From: Sphaerisporangium sp040649355
GTDB taxonomy: Bacteria; Actinomycetota; Actinomycetes; Streptosporangiales; Streptosporangiaceae
Assembly: GCF_043197795.1 (NCBI RefSeq)
Contig: NZ_JBICTU010000006.1
Coordinates: 1-64,000 of the forward strand
Reading direction: 5' to 3'
DNA: 64,000 bases
The position numbers and the translations under genes were made by a program. Positions 40,184 through 49,221 of this stretch are shown piece by piece. The stretch's first letter is position 1, and every line of letters begins with the position of its first letter. The notes beneath the pieces were generated by a model. The model saw only the letters and a list, made by a program, of their open reading frames with translations. It was not told the DNA's origin and did not search any database.

Positions 40184-41218
40184 CGGCCCTGTGCGGGGTC
40201 GTTGTGGGCTCTTTGGTCGCGACCGGCCCTTTTCATGATCATCTATCCCCCTCGACGGTCACGCCATGGAAGCGATGGCCGTGTCGATGGGGGATCACCT
40301 GTGCGTGGTGCCGGCCGTCTCCATGGGCAATCGGGGCCATTAGGTCAATCGTCAGAGTGAACGGAAGGACGTACGAGCTGATCACGATTGGAAGTAGGGT
40401 GCGATCCATCTATCCAAAGGGATCCCTGTGACTAGGTTCTCGCTGAGAGTAGATACGGCCCATGTGAAGCTTCTTTCCGGCGACGACGCTCCACTGTGGG
40501 GGCCGATATGGATCGAAGTGGGCGACCAGGCGTTCCCTGAAGTCGGCTGGCGAGATTATATGGCCTCCATGTTCGGATCGTTGGTGTCAGCGATTGGCGA
40601 CCTTTCCCGGGGCAAACCTAATGCCGAAAGCTACTTCTTCAATGGCTCCTTCACGGTGCGGATGGCGCGAAAGGGGTGGAGGTGGCGCGATAGGTTTTCT
40701 CGTCCACGGGCAGACATGCCGGTGTCGTTTCAGATGATTTACGATACCGGTGAATCGATGCGGCTGGAAATCTCATCAGAGGCAAGTCTGGGTGAAATCA
40801 TTGAAGGTGTGTACCGGCCGGCACTGGCGGCTCTGGAAGTCATGAGAACCAATAAGGTGCTAACCGGCCCGGCTCTTCGGATATTTGCAAAGAGTGTCGA
40901 AACTCTGAGCACAGCTCGCATGCGCCTGCAAGGAGGAAATTCTGAAGCCGGTTAACCGAGACCGTGCGTCCCCTGGAGTCATCGTTATCAGAGGCGACTA
41001 CAAAGACTCACCCGGTCAACCCGCTTGCTGGAGGGCATCCCACCATTGCGCGGTGGGCGCAATTGGGTCCGCCAAAGGGCCTGGCCTTGTCTTAACGACC
41101 ACAGCCGAGAAAGTCGTGATCGGGGTAGGCGCCGCACGTGACGCGCTGCTCCAGGTACTGCATTCGCAGATCTTGAGGGAGGGGGTCGCCTCGCCGATGG
41201 CAGCGGCTGATCATTGCC
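40184..41218. other. Small AT-richer insert between 54-bp repeats at tRNA-Lys
   Basis: This 1,035-bp stretch has visibly lower GC and different codon use than the rest of the window. It holds one convincing gene (40428-40955) and a possible short frame ending in it (GTG 40357 to TGA 40431, 24 residues, overlapping the next start by GTGA). 40956-41218 shows no gene. No integrase is present. The flanking identical repeats suggest acquisition by duplication or recombination at the tRNA-PP2C junction. Confidence 0.65.
40428..40955 (+). CDS. Hypothetical protein in the tRNA-Lys insert
   Basis: A 175-residue soluble protein that I do not recognise. It begins at GTG 40428 (MTRFSLRVDTAHVKLLSG), overlapping the stop of a tiny upstream frame. 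Notable segments are WGPIWIEVGDQAFPEVGWRD, a Phe-rich SYFFNGSFTVRMARKGWRW and a C-terminal helix GPALRIFAKSVETLSTARM. No signal peptide or membrane helix. Codon use is less GC-biased than the neighbours, consistent with recent transfer. Confidence 0.65.
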   Translation: MTRFSLRVDTAHVKLLSGDDAPLWGPIWIEVGDQAFPEVGWRDYMASMFGSLVSAIGDLSRGKPNAESYFFNGSFTVRMARKGWRWRDRFSRPRADMPVSFQMIYDTGESMRLEISSEASLGEIIEGVYRPALAALEVMRTNKVLTGPALRIFAKSVETLSTARMRLQGGNSEAG

Positions 41219-41272
41219 CCGGCCGATGACCTGGGCATCCTCCACTTGACGGGGGGTGCCCACAGTCATTTC
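41219..41272. repeat. 54-bp direct repeat, copy 2 (at the PP2C stop codon)
   Basis: Identical to 40130-40183. Its last two bases, with the next base, form the stop codon of the PP2C gene (TCA, minus strand), so this copy is probably the original position of the shared terminator. Confidence 0.95.
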
Positions 41273-42311
41273 AGGCCGAGTCGTCGTGGGGCGTGTGGCG
41301 GCGGAGAAGCAGCATCGCCACGTCGTCCAGCAGGGGGCCGCCGACATGGTCGATCAGGTCCATGCGCAGCTCGTCGAGCGCGGCCTGCGGATCGGTGCCG
41401 GCGAGCAGCGCGGCCCGGTCGAACAGGGGATAGAAGGCTCTGGTGGCATCGCGGGCCTCGATCACCCCGTCGGTGTACAGCAGGATCTGGTCACCGTCGC
41501 CGAAGCTGATTCGGTGCGGCCGGGGCGCGATGCGGACGAGTGACGCGAGGCCGAGCGGAGGGGCTTCGGCTTCGGGGTCGGCGAAGAGGACGCGGCCGTC
41601 GCGGCGCATGATCAGGGGCGAAGGATGGCCGAAGTTCAGCAGGGAGATCTCGCCCTCGTGGACCTCGGCGAGGATGGCGGTGACGAACTTCTCCCCGCTC
41701 AGGTGCCGGGCGAGGCTCGTCTCCAGCCGCTCTCCCACGCGGGACAGGTCGGGCTCCTCGTAGGCGGCTTCCCGGAACGCGCCGAGTACCCAGGCCGCCG
41801 TCTCCACGGCTTCCAGCCCCTTGCCCTGCACGTCGCCGATGAGCAGCCGGACGCCGTCCGGCGTGGTGACCACCTCGTACAGGTCCCCGCCGATCTGGGC
41901 CTCCGCCGCCGCCGAGGTGTAGGACAGGGCGATCCGAAGGTCCCCCGCCCGGCGCGGGACCGGGCGCAGGAGCACCCGCTGGGCGGCTTCGGCGACCATC
42001 CGGACGTTGGCGAGCTCACGCTCACGCCGGATACGAAGGTGGCTGGCGAGCACGCTGGCCCCGGTGACGCCGATGATCGTGACGATGGTGAGGTTGTTCT
42101 GGGGGGTGAGCAGGAGCTTGCTGTAGTAGGCGAGGGGCACGCATATGCCGAGTGCCAGCGCGCCCACGGCCGCCGTCCGCCGGATGCTGCCGGAGACCGA
42201 GGCGAACGTGGGGCCCAGGGTCAGGAGCGGCAGGAAGCCCAGCCTGGGGCCCGCGAGAAGGTCGATCACGGCGACGGCCGCCAGGGCGACGAACGGCAGC
42301 GATCTCAGCAC
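41271..42311 (-). CDS. Membrane PP2C/SpoIIE-type serine phosphatase
   Basis: A 346-residue protein. About four N-terminal helices (residues 4-90) include FVALAAVAVIDLLAG and TIVTIIGVTGASVLASHL. A SpoIIE/PP2C domain follows (about 120-340) with metal-binding AQIGGDLYEVV, LLIGDVQGKGLEAVE and the final GGPLLDDVAMLLLRRH. Such phosphatases dephosphorylate anti-anti-sigma factors, activating stress or development sigma factors; the anti-sigma-type ATPase at 16.5 kb is one possible but unlinked partner. Start is GTG 42311 (CTG, TTG alternatives are not better). The stop lies within the 54-bp repeat. Confidence 0.9.
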   Translation of the reverse strand: MLRSLPFVALAAVAVIDLLAGPRLGFLPLLTLGPTFASVSGSIRRTAAVGALALGICVPLAYYSKLLLTPQNNLTIVTIIGVTGASVLASHLRIRRERELANVRMVAEAAQRVLLRPVPRRAGDLRIALSYTSAAAEAQIGGDLYEVVTTPDGVRLLIGDVQGKGLEAVETAAWVLGAFREAAYEEPDLSRVGERLETSLARHLSGEKFVTAILAEVHEGEISLLNFGHPSPLIMRRDGRVLFADPEAEAPPLGLASLVRIAPRPHRISFGDGDQILLYTDGVIEARDATRAFYPLFDRAALLAGTDPQAALDELRMDLIDHVGGPLLDDVAMLLLRRHTPHDDSA

Positions 42312-42400
42312 CGCCTGAGATTCAGGGTGATGGTTCGTCGCCGACGAGTGCAGGGCAGACCTCCAATGATCTCCGGAAGGCTATCGGCAGGACACACCGG

Positions 42401-43324
<924 letters not shown>

Positions 43325-43379
43325 GGGAGAACAATAGCCATCTTCGATCAGGCCGGGTGAATCCCCTGGTCGCCGGCCG

Positions 43380-44411
43380 TCATGCGGGGTAGGCGTGGGT
43401 CTCGGTGGCCTTGACGGCGGCCCAGATCGGCTGGCCGGGGGTCAGGTCGAGCTCGGCCACGGCGGCGGGGGTGACGTCGGCGGAGGCGGTGACCGGCCCG
43501 TCCAGGTGGACGCGGACGTTGTCGCCGTGCCGTTCGATGCCCTGGATGCGCGCCTGCCACAGGTTGCGCGGGGATCCGTCCGGGCGGGTCCTGTACAGGG
43601 CCACCGCGGCGGGGGAGAACGCGACGAACGCCGGGCCGGACACCTGCTCGGCCACGCTGAACAGCACTTGGCCGACCTTGACCTGCCGGTCGGCGGCGAC
43701 GCCGCGATGCAGGTTGAGGCCGACCAGGCGGGCGACGTAGTCGGTGCGCGGGCGGCGGGCGACCTCGGCGGGGGCGCCCGCCTGCACGATGGAGCCGTTC
43801 TCGATGACGATCAGCCGGTCGGCGAGCACCATGGCCTCCAGCGGGTCGTGGGTGACCAGCACCGTCGCGCCCTCGAAGTCGGCCAGGTGGCCGCGCAGCT
43901 GGGCGCGGATGTCGAGCCGGGTGCGGGCGTCCAGGGCGGCCAGGGGCTCGTCCAGGAGCAGCAGGCGGGGCTCGACGGCCAGGGCGCGGGCCAGCGCCAC
44001 GCGCTGGGCCTGACCGCCGGACAGTTGCCGGGGCCTGGCGCGCGCGTGCTCGGCGAGGCCCACGCGCTCCAGCCAGGCTGCGGCCCTCCGGCGCGCGCCG
44101 GACTTGGACGCGCCGTGGCACCGCAGCCCGAAGGCCACGTTGTCCAGGGCCGACAGGTGCGGGAACAGCAGGTAGTCCTGGAACACCATGCCGATCGGGC
44201 GGCGCTCGGCCGCCAGAGTGTGCAGGGGGCCGTCCTCCAGGGTGATGTGCCCGTCCGACAGGCCGACGAGCCCGGCGAGGGCGCGCAGCGCGGTGGTCTT
44301 GCCGGCGCCGTTGGGTCCGAGCAGGGCCACGACCTGCCCGGCGTCCACGGTGAACTCGACATCCAGGCGGAAGCGGGGACGGTCGACCACCAGGTGGGCG
44401 TGCAGGGTCAT
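43380..44411 (-). CDS. modC: Molybdate ABC transporter ATP-binding protein
   Basis: A 343-residue ATPase. Walker A: LLGPNGAGKTTALRALAG; signature: QLSGGQAQRVALARALA; Walker B: LLLLDEPLAALDAR; H-loop: VLVTHDPLEAM. A C-terminal TOBE/Mop domain (about residues 270-340, WQARIQGIERHGDNVRVHL) senses oxyanion. The ATG overlaps the modB stop by 4 bp. Powers molybdate uptake with modA and modB. Its 3' end faces menB on the same strand, 55 bp away. Confidence 0.93.
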   Translation of the reverse strand: MTLHAHLVVDRPRFRLDVEFTVDAGQVVALLGPNGAGKTTALRALAGLVGLSDGHITLEDGPLHTLAAERRPIGMVFQDYLLFPHLSALDNVAFGLRCHGASKSGARRRAAAWLERVGLAEHARARPRQLSGGQAQRVALARALAVEPRLLLLDEPLAALDARTRLDIRAQLRGHLADFEGATVLVTHDPLEAMVLADRLIVIENGSIVQAGAPAEVARRPRTDYVARLVGLNLHRGVAADRQVKVGQVLFSVAEQVSGPAFVAFSPAAVALYRTRPDGSPRNLWQARIQGIERHGDNVRVHLDGPVTASADVTPAAVAELDLTPGQPIWAAVKATETHAYPA

Positions 44412-45256
44412 GGGCCCGTCACCCACCTGTCGCGCAGGCCGGCCAGGATGATCACCGAAACGGCGAGCAGCAGGAGGCTGAGCACGATCGCGGCCTCCGG
44501 CTCGGTCTCCAGGGCCAGGTAGACCGCCAGCGGCATCGTCTGGGTGCGGCCGGGGAAGTTCCCGGCGAAGGTGATGGTGGCCCCGAACTCGCCCAGCGCC
44601 CGCGCCCAGCACAGCACCGCTCCGGCGACGATGCCCGGGGCGACCAGCGGAAGGGTGACGCGGCGGAAGATGACCCACCGCGACGCCCCCAGGGTGGCCG
44701 CGGCCTCCTCCAGCCGCAGGTCGGCGGCGCGCAGCGCCCCTTCGACGCTGATGACCAGGAACGGCATCGCGACGAACGCCTCGGCGATCACGACCCCGGC
44801 GGTGGTGAAGGGCAGGCTGATGCCGAAGGCGGCCTCAAGCCACTGGCCCACCAGACCGCGCCGCCCGAGCACCAGCAGCAGGGCGACGCCTCCGACCACC
44901 GGGGGCAGCACGAGGGGAACGGTGATCAACGCCCGTACGAGGCGCCGGGCGGGGAAGCCGACGCGCGCCAGCAGCCAGGCCAGCGGCACGCCGAGGAGCA
45001 GGCAGATCAGGGTGGCGATGGTCGCGGTGACCAGCGACAGGCGCAGCGCCTCCAGCACCTGCGGTTCGGCGAGCCGCTCGGCCAGCGTGGACCAGGGGGC
45101 CCGGACGAGCAGCCCGGCCAGGGGGAGCACCAGGAAGACCATGCCGAGCGCGGCGGGCACGACCAGGGCCCAGGGGACGCGACCCGCCACGACGCCCGCC
45201 GGGCCGGGGCCGCGCCGCGCGCCGCCCCGGCCCGTCGATGACGCGGACGGTGTCAT
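44408..45256 (-). CDS. modB: Molybdate ABC transporter permease
   Basis: Membrane permease of 282 residues with about five or six helices. Basic, Gly-rich N-terminus, then first helix ALVVPAALGMVFLVLPLAG. ModB loop motif: EEAAATLGASRWVIFRRVTL, followed by ARALGEFGATITFAGNFPG, which is diagnostic for molybdate/tungstate/sulfate-type permeases. The ATG at 45256 is 5 bp downstream of the modA stop. Overlaps modC by ATGA. Confidence 0.93.
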   Translation of the reverse strand: MTPSASSTGRGGARRGPGPAGVVAGRVPWALVVPAALGMVFLVLPLAGLLVRAPWSTLAERLAEPQVLEALRLSLVTATIATLICLLLGVPLAWLLARVGFPARRLVRALITVPLVLPPVVGGVALLLVLGRRGLVGQWLEAAFGISLPFTTAGVVIAEAFVAMPFLVISVEGALRAADLRLEEAAATLGASRWVIFRRVTLPLVAPGIVAGAVLCWARALGEFGATITFAGNFPGRTQTMPLAVYLALETEPEAAIVLSLLLLAVSVIILAGLRDRWVTGP

Positions 45257-45261
45257 GCCGG

Positions 45262-46071
45262 TCAGGGAGCCTCGAAGCCGGCCTTGGTCAGCACGTCCTT
45301 GCCCTGGGAGGACAGGACCAGGTCGACGAACTGCTTGGCCAGGTCCGGAGCGGGGGCCTTGGACAGGGCCGCGATCGGATAGTCGTTGATCGCCTTGTCG
45401 GCCTCGGGGAAGGCGATGCCGGTGACCTTGCCCGCGGCCGCCAGCACGTCGGTCTTGTAGACCAGCGCGGCGTCGACCTCGCCGAGCTCCACCTTGGTGA
45501 GCGTGGCCTTGACGTCCTGCTCGTAGGTGACCGGGGTGACCTTCAGCCCCGCCGCGTCCAGGGCCTTGACCGCCGCGGCGCCGCAGGGCACCTGCTCGGC
45601 GCACAGGGCGACCTTGACCTTGGAGTCGGACAGGTCCTTCAGCTCGTCGACCTTGGCCGGGTTGTCGGGCGGAACGGCGATCTGGAGCTTGTTGCGTACG
45701 AACGTCGTCGGAGCGGTGGCCAGGGACGCGTCGGTGACGGTCTTCATCGTGGCGGGGCTGGCGGCGGCGAACACGTCCGCCGGGGCGCCCTGGGTGATCT
45801 GCTGGGCGAGGGTGGCGCTGGATCCGAAGTTGAACTTCACCGACGTCCCCGGGTGGGCGGCCTCGAACGTCTTGCCCAGCTCGGTGAAGGTCTCGGTCAG
45901 CGAGGCGGCGGCGAACACCGTCAGCGCCGTCGCCCCGCTCGCGGAGGAAGCGGAGGAGGAAGCGGTCGCGGGGGTGGCCGGGTCGCTGGAACCGCAACCG
46001 GCGAGGCCGGCCGCCAGCGCGAGGGCAAGGGGGACCGCTGCGGCCCACCGGGAAACACGCCTGAACAACAA
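45262..46071 (-). CDS. modA: Molybdate-binding lipoprotein
   Basis: Extracytoplasmic binding protein of 269 residues. Lipobox: LAAGLAGCGSS, mature Cys at about residue 26. ModA signatures: LTVFAAASLTETFTELGKTF, GSSATLAQQITQGAPADVFA, and SKVKVALCAEQVPCGAAAVK. The only fitting start is TTG at 46071 (or the adjacent TTG), with AAGGAG upstream. It lies 7 bp downstream of the HTH-Mop gene and is cotranscribed with modB and modC. Confidence 0.93.
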   Translation of the reverse strand: MLFRRVSRWAAAVPLALALAAGLAGCGSSDPATPATASSSASSASGATALTVFAAASLTETFTELGKTFEAAHPGTSVKFNFGSSATLAQQITQGAPADVFAAASPATMKTVTDASLATAPTTFVRNKLQIAVPPDNPAKVDELKDLSDSKVKVALCAEQVPCGAAAVKALDAAGLKVTPVTYEQDVKATLTKVELGEVDAALVYKTDVLAAAGKVTGIAFPEADKAINDYPIAALSKAPAPDLAKQFVDLVLSSQGKDVLTKAGFEAP

Positions 46072-46078
46072 AGGCTCC

Positions 46079-46489
46079 TTACTGACTCGCTGTGCGAGCG
46101 TGGTCGGGGATCTCCACGACGACGTTGGTGGACTTGATCACGGCGACCGCCACCACCCCTACCTCCAGGGCCAGCTCATCCACGGCCTGGCGGCTCATCA
46201 GCGAGACCACGCGGTACGGCCCGGCGGCGATCTCGACCTGGGCCATGACCGCGTCTTTGATCACCTCGGTCACGATCCCGCGGAAACGGTTGCGCGCCGA
46301 GGACTGACCCGAGCCGTTCACGACCTCGATCTGGGACCGCGCGAACGCGGCCAGGTCGGTGCCGTCCACCATGCGGTGGCCGTGCTCGTCCCGCTGGGCT
46401 GTGAGCCGTCCGGCGTCGACCCACCGCCGGACGGTGTCGGGGCTGACCCCGAGCAGAGCGGCCGCCTCGCTGATCCGAAACGTCGTCAC
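46079..46489 (-). CDS. HTH-Mop molybdate-responsive regulator (ModE-like)
   Basis: A 136-residue protein. The N-terminus is an excisionase/MerR-like helix-turn-helix, FRISEAAALLGVSPDTVRRW (residues 4-23), and the C-terminus a Mop/TOBE domain, ARNRFRGIVTEVIKDAVMAQ through AVIKSTNVVVEIP. Mop domains bind molybdate, so it probably represses the mod operon when molybdate is ample. First gene of the four-gene operon, 7 bp before modA. The 198 bp upstream are otherwise empty. Confidence 0.9.
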   Translation of the reverse strand: MTTFRISEAAALLGVSPDTVRRWVDAGRLTAQRDEHGHRMVDGTDLAAFARSQIEVVNGSGQSSARNRFRGIVTEVIKDAVMAQVEIAAGPYRVVSLMSRQAVDELALEVGVVAVAVIKSTNVVVEIPDHARTASQ

Positions 46490-46687
46490 AAGCCATCACC
46501 ATACCTTCGCATTTTCCGGCATCAACACCGGTCTGGCTTCGCAATCGCGCCGTGATCTACCGGGATCACTTCGCACCTGAGGGAGCGGGGCCCCCCGCGC
46601 ACGTGGCACGTCCTGAAGCCATGGTGCCCGGCCACGATTGTGCCGGTCACCGGCACCGGTGCCGCCCAAAGGAGGCCGGGGTGACCG

Positions 46688-47749
46688 CTAATGGCGGGTG
46701 GCGATGGCGAGGAAGCGGTGGGAGGGGTCGTCGTAGGTGGTCAGCTTCCAGCCGGTCTGGTGCATCGACCGGCGCAGGCGCTCTTCGGCGAGGGGCTCGT
46801 CGGGGCTGAGCGTGCGGCCGTGGCGGGCGGCGAGGGCGGCGCGCCCGGAGGGATGGAAGAGGATGAGCAGCCCGCCGGGCCGGGTGGCGCGGGCCAGTTC
46901 GCGAAGGCCCGCGTCGGGGTCGGGCAGGTGCATGATGAGCCCGGCGGCGAACACCGCGCCGATGGACGCGTCGGCCACGGGCAGGCGGCGGGCGTCGCCG
47001 ATGACGAGGCGGGCGTGCTCGGCCCGGCCCTGGGCGCGGGCCTGGCCGAGCATCTCAGGCGACAGGTCGAGCGCGATGACACCGCCGCCGGGCCCCACGG
47101 CCTCGCGCAGCGCGAGCAGGGCGCGGCCGGTGCCGCAGCCGACGTCCACCACGACGCCGTCCCTCGGCAGGCCCGCTTCCTTGATCGCCGCGGCGTACGC
47201 GGGCATGTCGTCGCCGAACTTGGTGTCCCAGGTGGCGGCGCGGGGGCCGAAGAAGGCCCGGCTCTCGGTGACGTACCAGCGGTTGTGGTCGGCGAGGGCG
47301 GCGGTCACGTGGCGGATCACCGGCCAGGCCGGATCGTGCACGTCGACGACGATGTCCGCGCCGGACTCGGCGTTCTCCTCCGAGCGGCCGCCGGTGGCCC
47401 GGGTGCGCAGCCAGATCGTCACGTCCCAGCGGTCCTGGGGCGGGTGGGTCCGCCAGCGCCGGCCGTCGGCGATCGCGACCGTCCCGAAGGTGCGGCCCGC
47501 GTACCAGGCGTCCTCGTCGGCGGGCGGGCTGGTGTCCGACAGGCGCACGGAGGGACGGCCGGCGGCGTGGAGGGTGGAGGCGAGGCGGTCGGCGAGGGCC
47601 GCGCTCCGGGGGCCGGCGCCGTCGACCACCACGCACACCGGTCCGGGCGGGAGCATCTCGGCGATGCCGCCCAGGACCGTCTCCCATCGGCGGACCTGGA
47701 CCTCGGTCATCGCCTGCCACGCCGGTACGGGTGCCGCGTCATCAGCCAT
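46688..47749 (-). CDS. Class I SAM-dependent methyltransferase with N-terminal kinase-like domain
   Basis: A 353-residue protein. Residues 1-165 look like a degenerate uridine-kinase-like P-loop domain: CVVVDGAGPRSAALADRLAS lacks the GKT/S Lys, followed by WDVTIWLRTRATGGRSEENA and a conserved EENAESGADIVVDVHDPAW. The methyltransferase domain (about 185-350) has GVVVDVGCGTGRALLALREA, GGVIALDLSPEMLGQA and PGGLLILFHPSGRAAL. ATG 47749 begins MADDAAPVPAW; longer in-frame upstream sequence runs through the tandem repeat and is not coding. Substrate unknown. Confidence 0.83.
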   Translation of the reverse strand: MADDAAPVPAWQAMTEVQVRRWETVLGGIAEMLPPGPVCVVVDGAGPRSAALADRLASTLHAAGRPSVRLSDTSPPADEDAWYAGRTFGTVAIADGRRWRTHPPQDRWDVTIWLRTRATGGRSEENAESGADIVVDVHDPAWPVIRHVTAALADHNRWYVTESRAFFGPRAATWDTKFGDDMPAYAAAIKEAGLPRDGVVVDVGCGTGRALLALREAVGPGGGVIALDLSPEMLGQARAQGRAEHARLVIGDARRLPVADASIGAVFAAGLIMHLPDPDAGLRELARATRPGGLLILFHPSGRAALAARHGRTLSPDEPLAEERLRRSMHQTGWKLTTYDDPSHRFLAIATRH

Positions 47750-47814
47750 GTGCCAATCATGCGGATGCGGGCGACAGGTGGCTACAGGACCCGGAGAAAC
47801 GAGCCCTGGAACCC

Positions 47815-47918
47815 CGCTTCCCCCGAGTCCGCGAGGGCGCCGCTTCCCCCGAGTTCGCGAGGGCGCCGCTTCCCCCGAGTTCGCGAGGGCGCCGCTTCCC
47901 CCGAGTTCGCGAGGGCGC
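47815..47918. repeat. Four tandem 26-bp units
   Basis: Units of CGCTTCCCCCGAGTTCGCGA plus GGGCGC start at 47815, 47841, 47867 and 47893. The first unit differs by one base (GTCC for GTTC). They fill the 319-bp gap between the methyltransferase start and the XdhC stop. Not a CRISPR: no spacers. 47920-48068 shows nothing else recognisable. Confidence 0.9.
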
Positions 47919-48068
47919 CGCGGCGTCGCCGGGTTCCGCGGTCGCGATACGTGTGAGCCGCGAGAGGGGCGGGCGCGTGCGGGCAGATCGCGTTGCCGGC
48001 CGCGAGCGGGGTGGACACGAAGGCGGGCGGGCGTCCGACGAGGTGCGGCCCCGGCGGAGGAGTGCCCG

Positions 48069-48611
48069 TCAGAAGGCGAAGCCGCCAGGGCGCCCGTTGC
48101 GGTCGGCGAGCAGGCCGGCCAGGGTCGCGATCGCGATCTCGGGGGGTGTGCGGGAGCCGATGTTGAGTCCGATCGGCCGGTGTACCCGGGCGATGTCCTC
48201 GGCCGGTACGCCGAGCCCGGCCAGCGCCGCCACGTGCGGCGCCGGGTGGCGCGGGTTGCCCAGCACCCCGATCCATCGGCAATCGCGGGCGAGCAGGTCG
48301 CCCAGCACGGTGCCGAGCTCCGGGCGGTGGTGGTCGGTGACCACCACGTCCACGGTGCGGTCAAGGTCGCCGGGAGGGGTGGTGACGACCTCGAAGGCGG
48401 CCGTTCCCACGCTCGCGGCGCGGGCGGCGTCGGGCTCCAGCAGGATCCCGCGGTACCCGAGGTCGGCGGCGTAGCGCAACAGGTGGCCGGCGACCGGGGA
48501 GGCGAACACGGCGACGAGGGTGCGGTCGGTGGCCGGGGCCGCCGCTTCGCCGTGCGCGACGGCGCAGGCGGGGTCCGCTTCGTGCGAGTGGGTGTCCTGC
48601 GAGTGGGCCAT
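48069..48611 (-). CDS. XdhC-like Rossmann-domain protein
   Basis: A 180-residue protein. After a His-rich N-terminus (HSQDTHSHEADPACAVAHGE), it has only the C-terminal XdhC Rossmann domain: VAVFASPVAGHLLRYAADLG, VVVTDHHRPELGTVLGDLLA, WIGVLGNPRHP and RVHRPIGLNIGSRTPPEIAI. XdhC proteins bind and sulfurate molybdenum cofactor for xanthine-dehydrogenase-type enzymes. The usual N-terminal XdhC_CoxI domain is absent. Proximity to the mod operon fits molybdenum metabolism. Confidence 0.83.
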   Translation of the reverse strand: MAHSQDTHSHEADPACAVAHGEAAAPATDRTLVAVFASPVAGHLLRYAADLGYRGILLEPDAARAASVGTAAFEVVTTPPGDLDRTVDVVVTDHHRPELGTVLGDLLARDCRWIGVLGNPRHPAPHVAALAGLGVPAEDIARVHRPIGLNIGSRTPPEIAIATLAGLLADRNGRPGGFAF

Positions 48612-48693
48612 GGGGACAGTCTTCCACCGGCACGCCCTGAGGGGTCGGGAGGCTTGGGGCGCCGGGGGCTTCGCTGGGGGGACGGGGCGTGGG

Positions 48694-49077
48694 TCAGGCG
48701 AGGATCGCCAGCATGGCCGGGGTGTCGATGTAGATCTCCATGCGGACGATCTTGCCCCCGCTCAGCTCCCACACGTGGGTCTCGGGGAGGTCGAAGGGGG
48801 CTCCGGCGGTGGTGTGCCCGATCGTCCGGCCGATCTCCACCACGTGGTCGCCCGCGTCGATGATCTGTTCGACCGTCAGCCGCGGGTCGATGTGGCCCAG
48901 CAGCCCGGTGAAGAAGGCGACCGCGCCCTCGTGGCCCTTGAAGTGCCCGCCCCACGGCAGCCGCTCCGACTGGTGGATCTCCACCTGGGGGTCGAACACC
49001 TCACCGATCACGCCGAAGTCGCGCGTCTGAAAGGCGTCATAGACGCGTTTGATAATGTCGACGTTGCTGTCGCTCAC
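48694..49077 (-). CDS. SnoaL-like / nuclear transport factor 2-fold protein
   Basis: A 127-residue alpha+beta cone protein. Motifs: NVDIIKRVYDAFQTRDFGVI, FDPQVEIHQSERLPWGGHFK, and the last strand GKIVRMEIYIDTPAML. SnoaL folds include polyketide cyclases and ketosteroid isomerases, but many have unknown roles. GTG at 49077 has GGAGGAAAG upstream. Divergent from the TetR gene at 49222, which may regulate it. Confidence 0.88.
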   Translation of the reverse strand: MSDSNVDIIKRVYDAFQTRDFGVIGEVFDPQVEIHQSERLPWGGHFKGHEGAVAFFTGLLGHIDPRLTVEQIIDAGDHVVEIGRTIGHTTAGAPFDLPETHVWELSGGKIVRMEIYIDTPAMLAILA

Positions 49078-49093
49078 AGCTTTCCTCCGTCTG

Positions 49094-49121
49094 GCACGGT
49101 CTGAAGTGCACGGTTTGAAGT
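49094..49121. promoter_or_regulatory. Tandem 14-bp direct repeat in the SnoaL-TetR intergenic region
   Basis: GCACGGTCTGAAGT (49094-49107) is immediately followed by GCACGGTTTGAAGT (49108-49121), in the 144 bp between divergent genes. Placement just upstream of the SnoaL start suggests an operator for the divergent TetR protein. Confidence 0.5.
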
Positions 49122-49221
49122 GATGATGTCGCGGTGGCCCGGAGGCCCCGGTACGAGCAGTCTCAAGACCCTGGCTCCGGCACACAAGAACCAGCGGCAT
49201 TGCTGAGAGGAATCGGCCACC

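Noticed and set aside
47815..47918. Short tandem units considered as a CRISPR array
   Set aside because: Units abut directly with no spacers and no cas genes are near.
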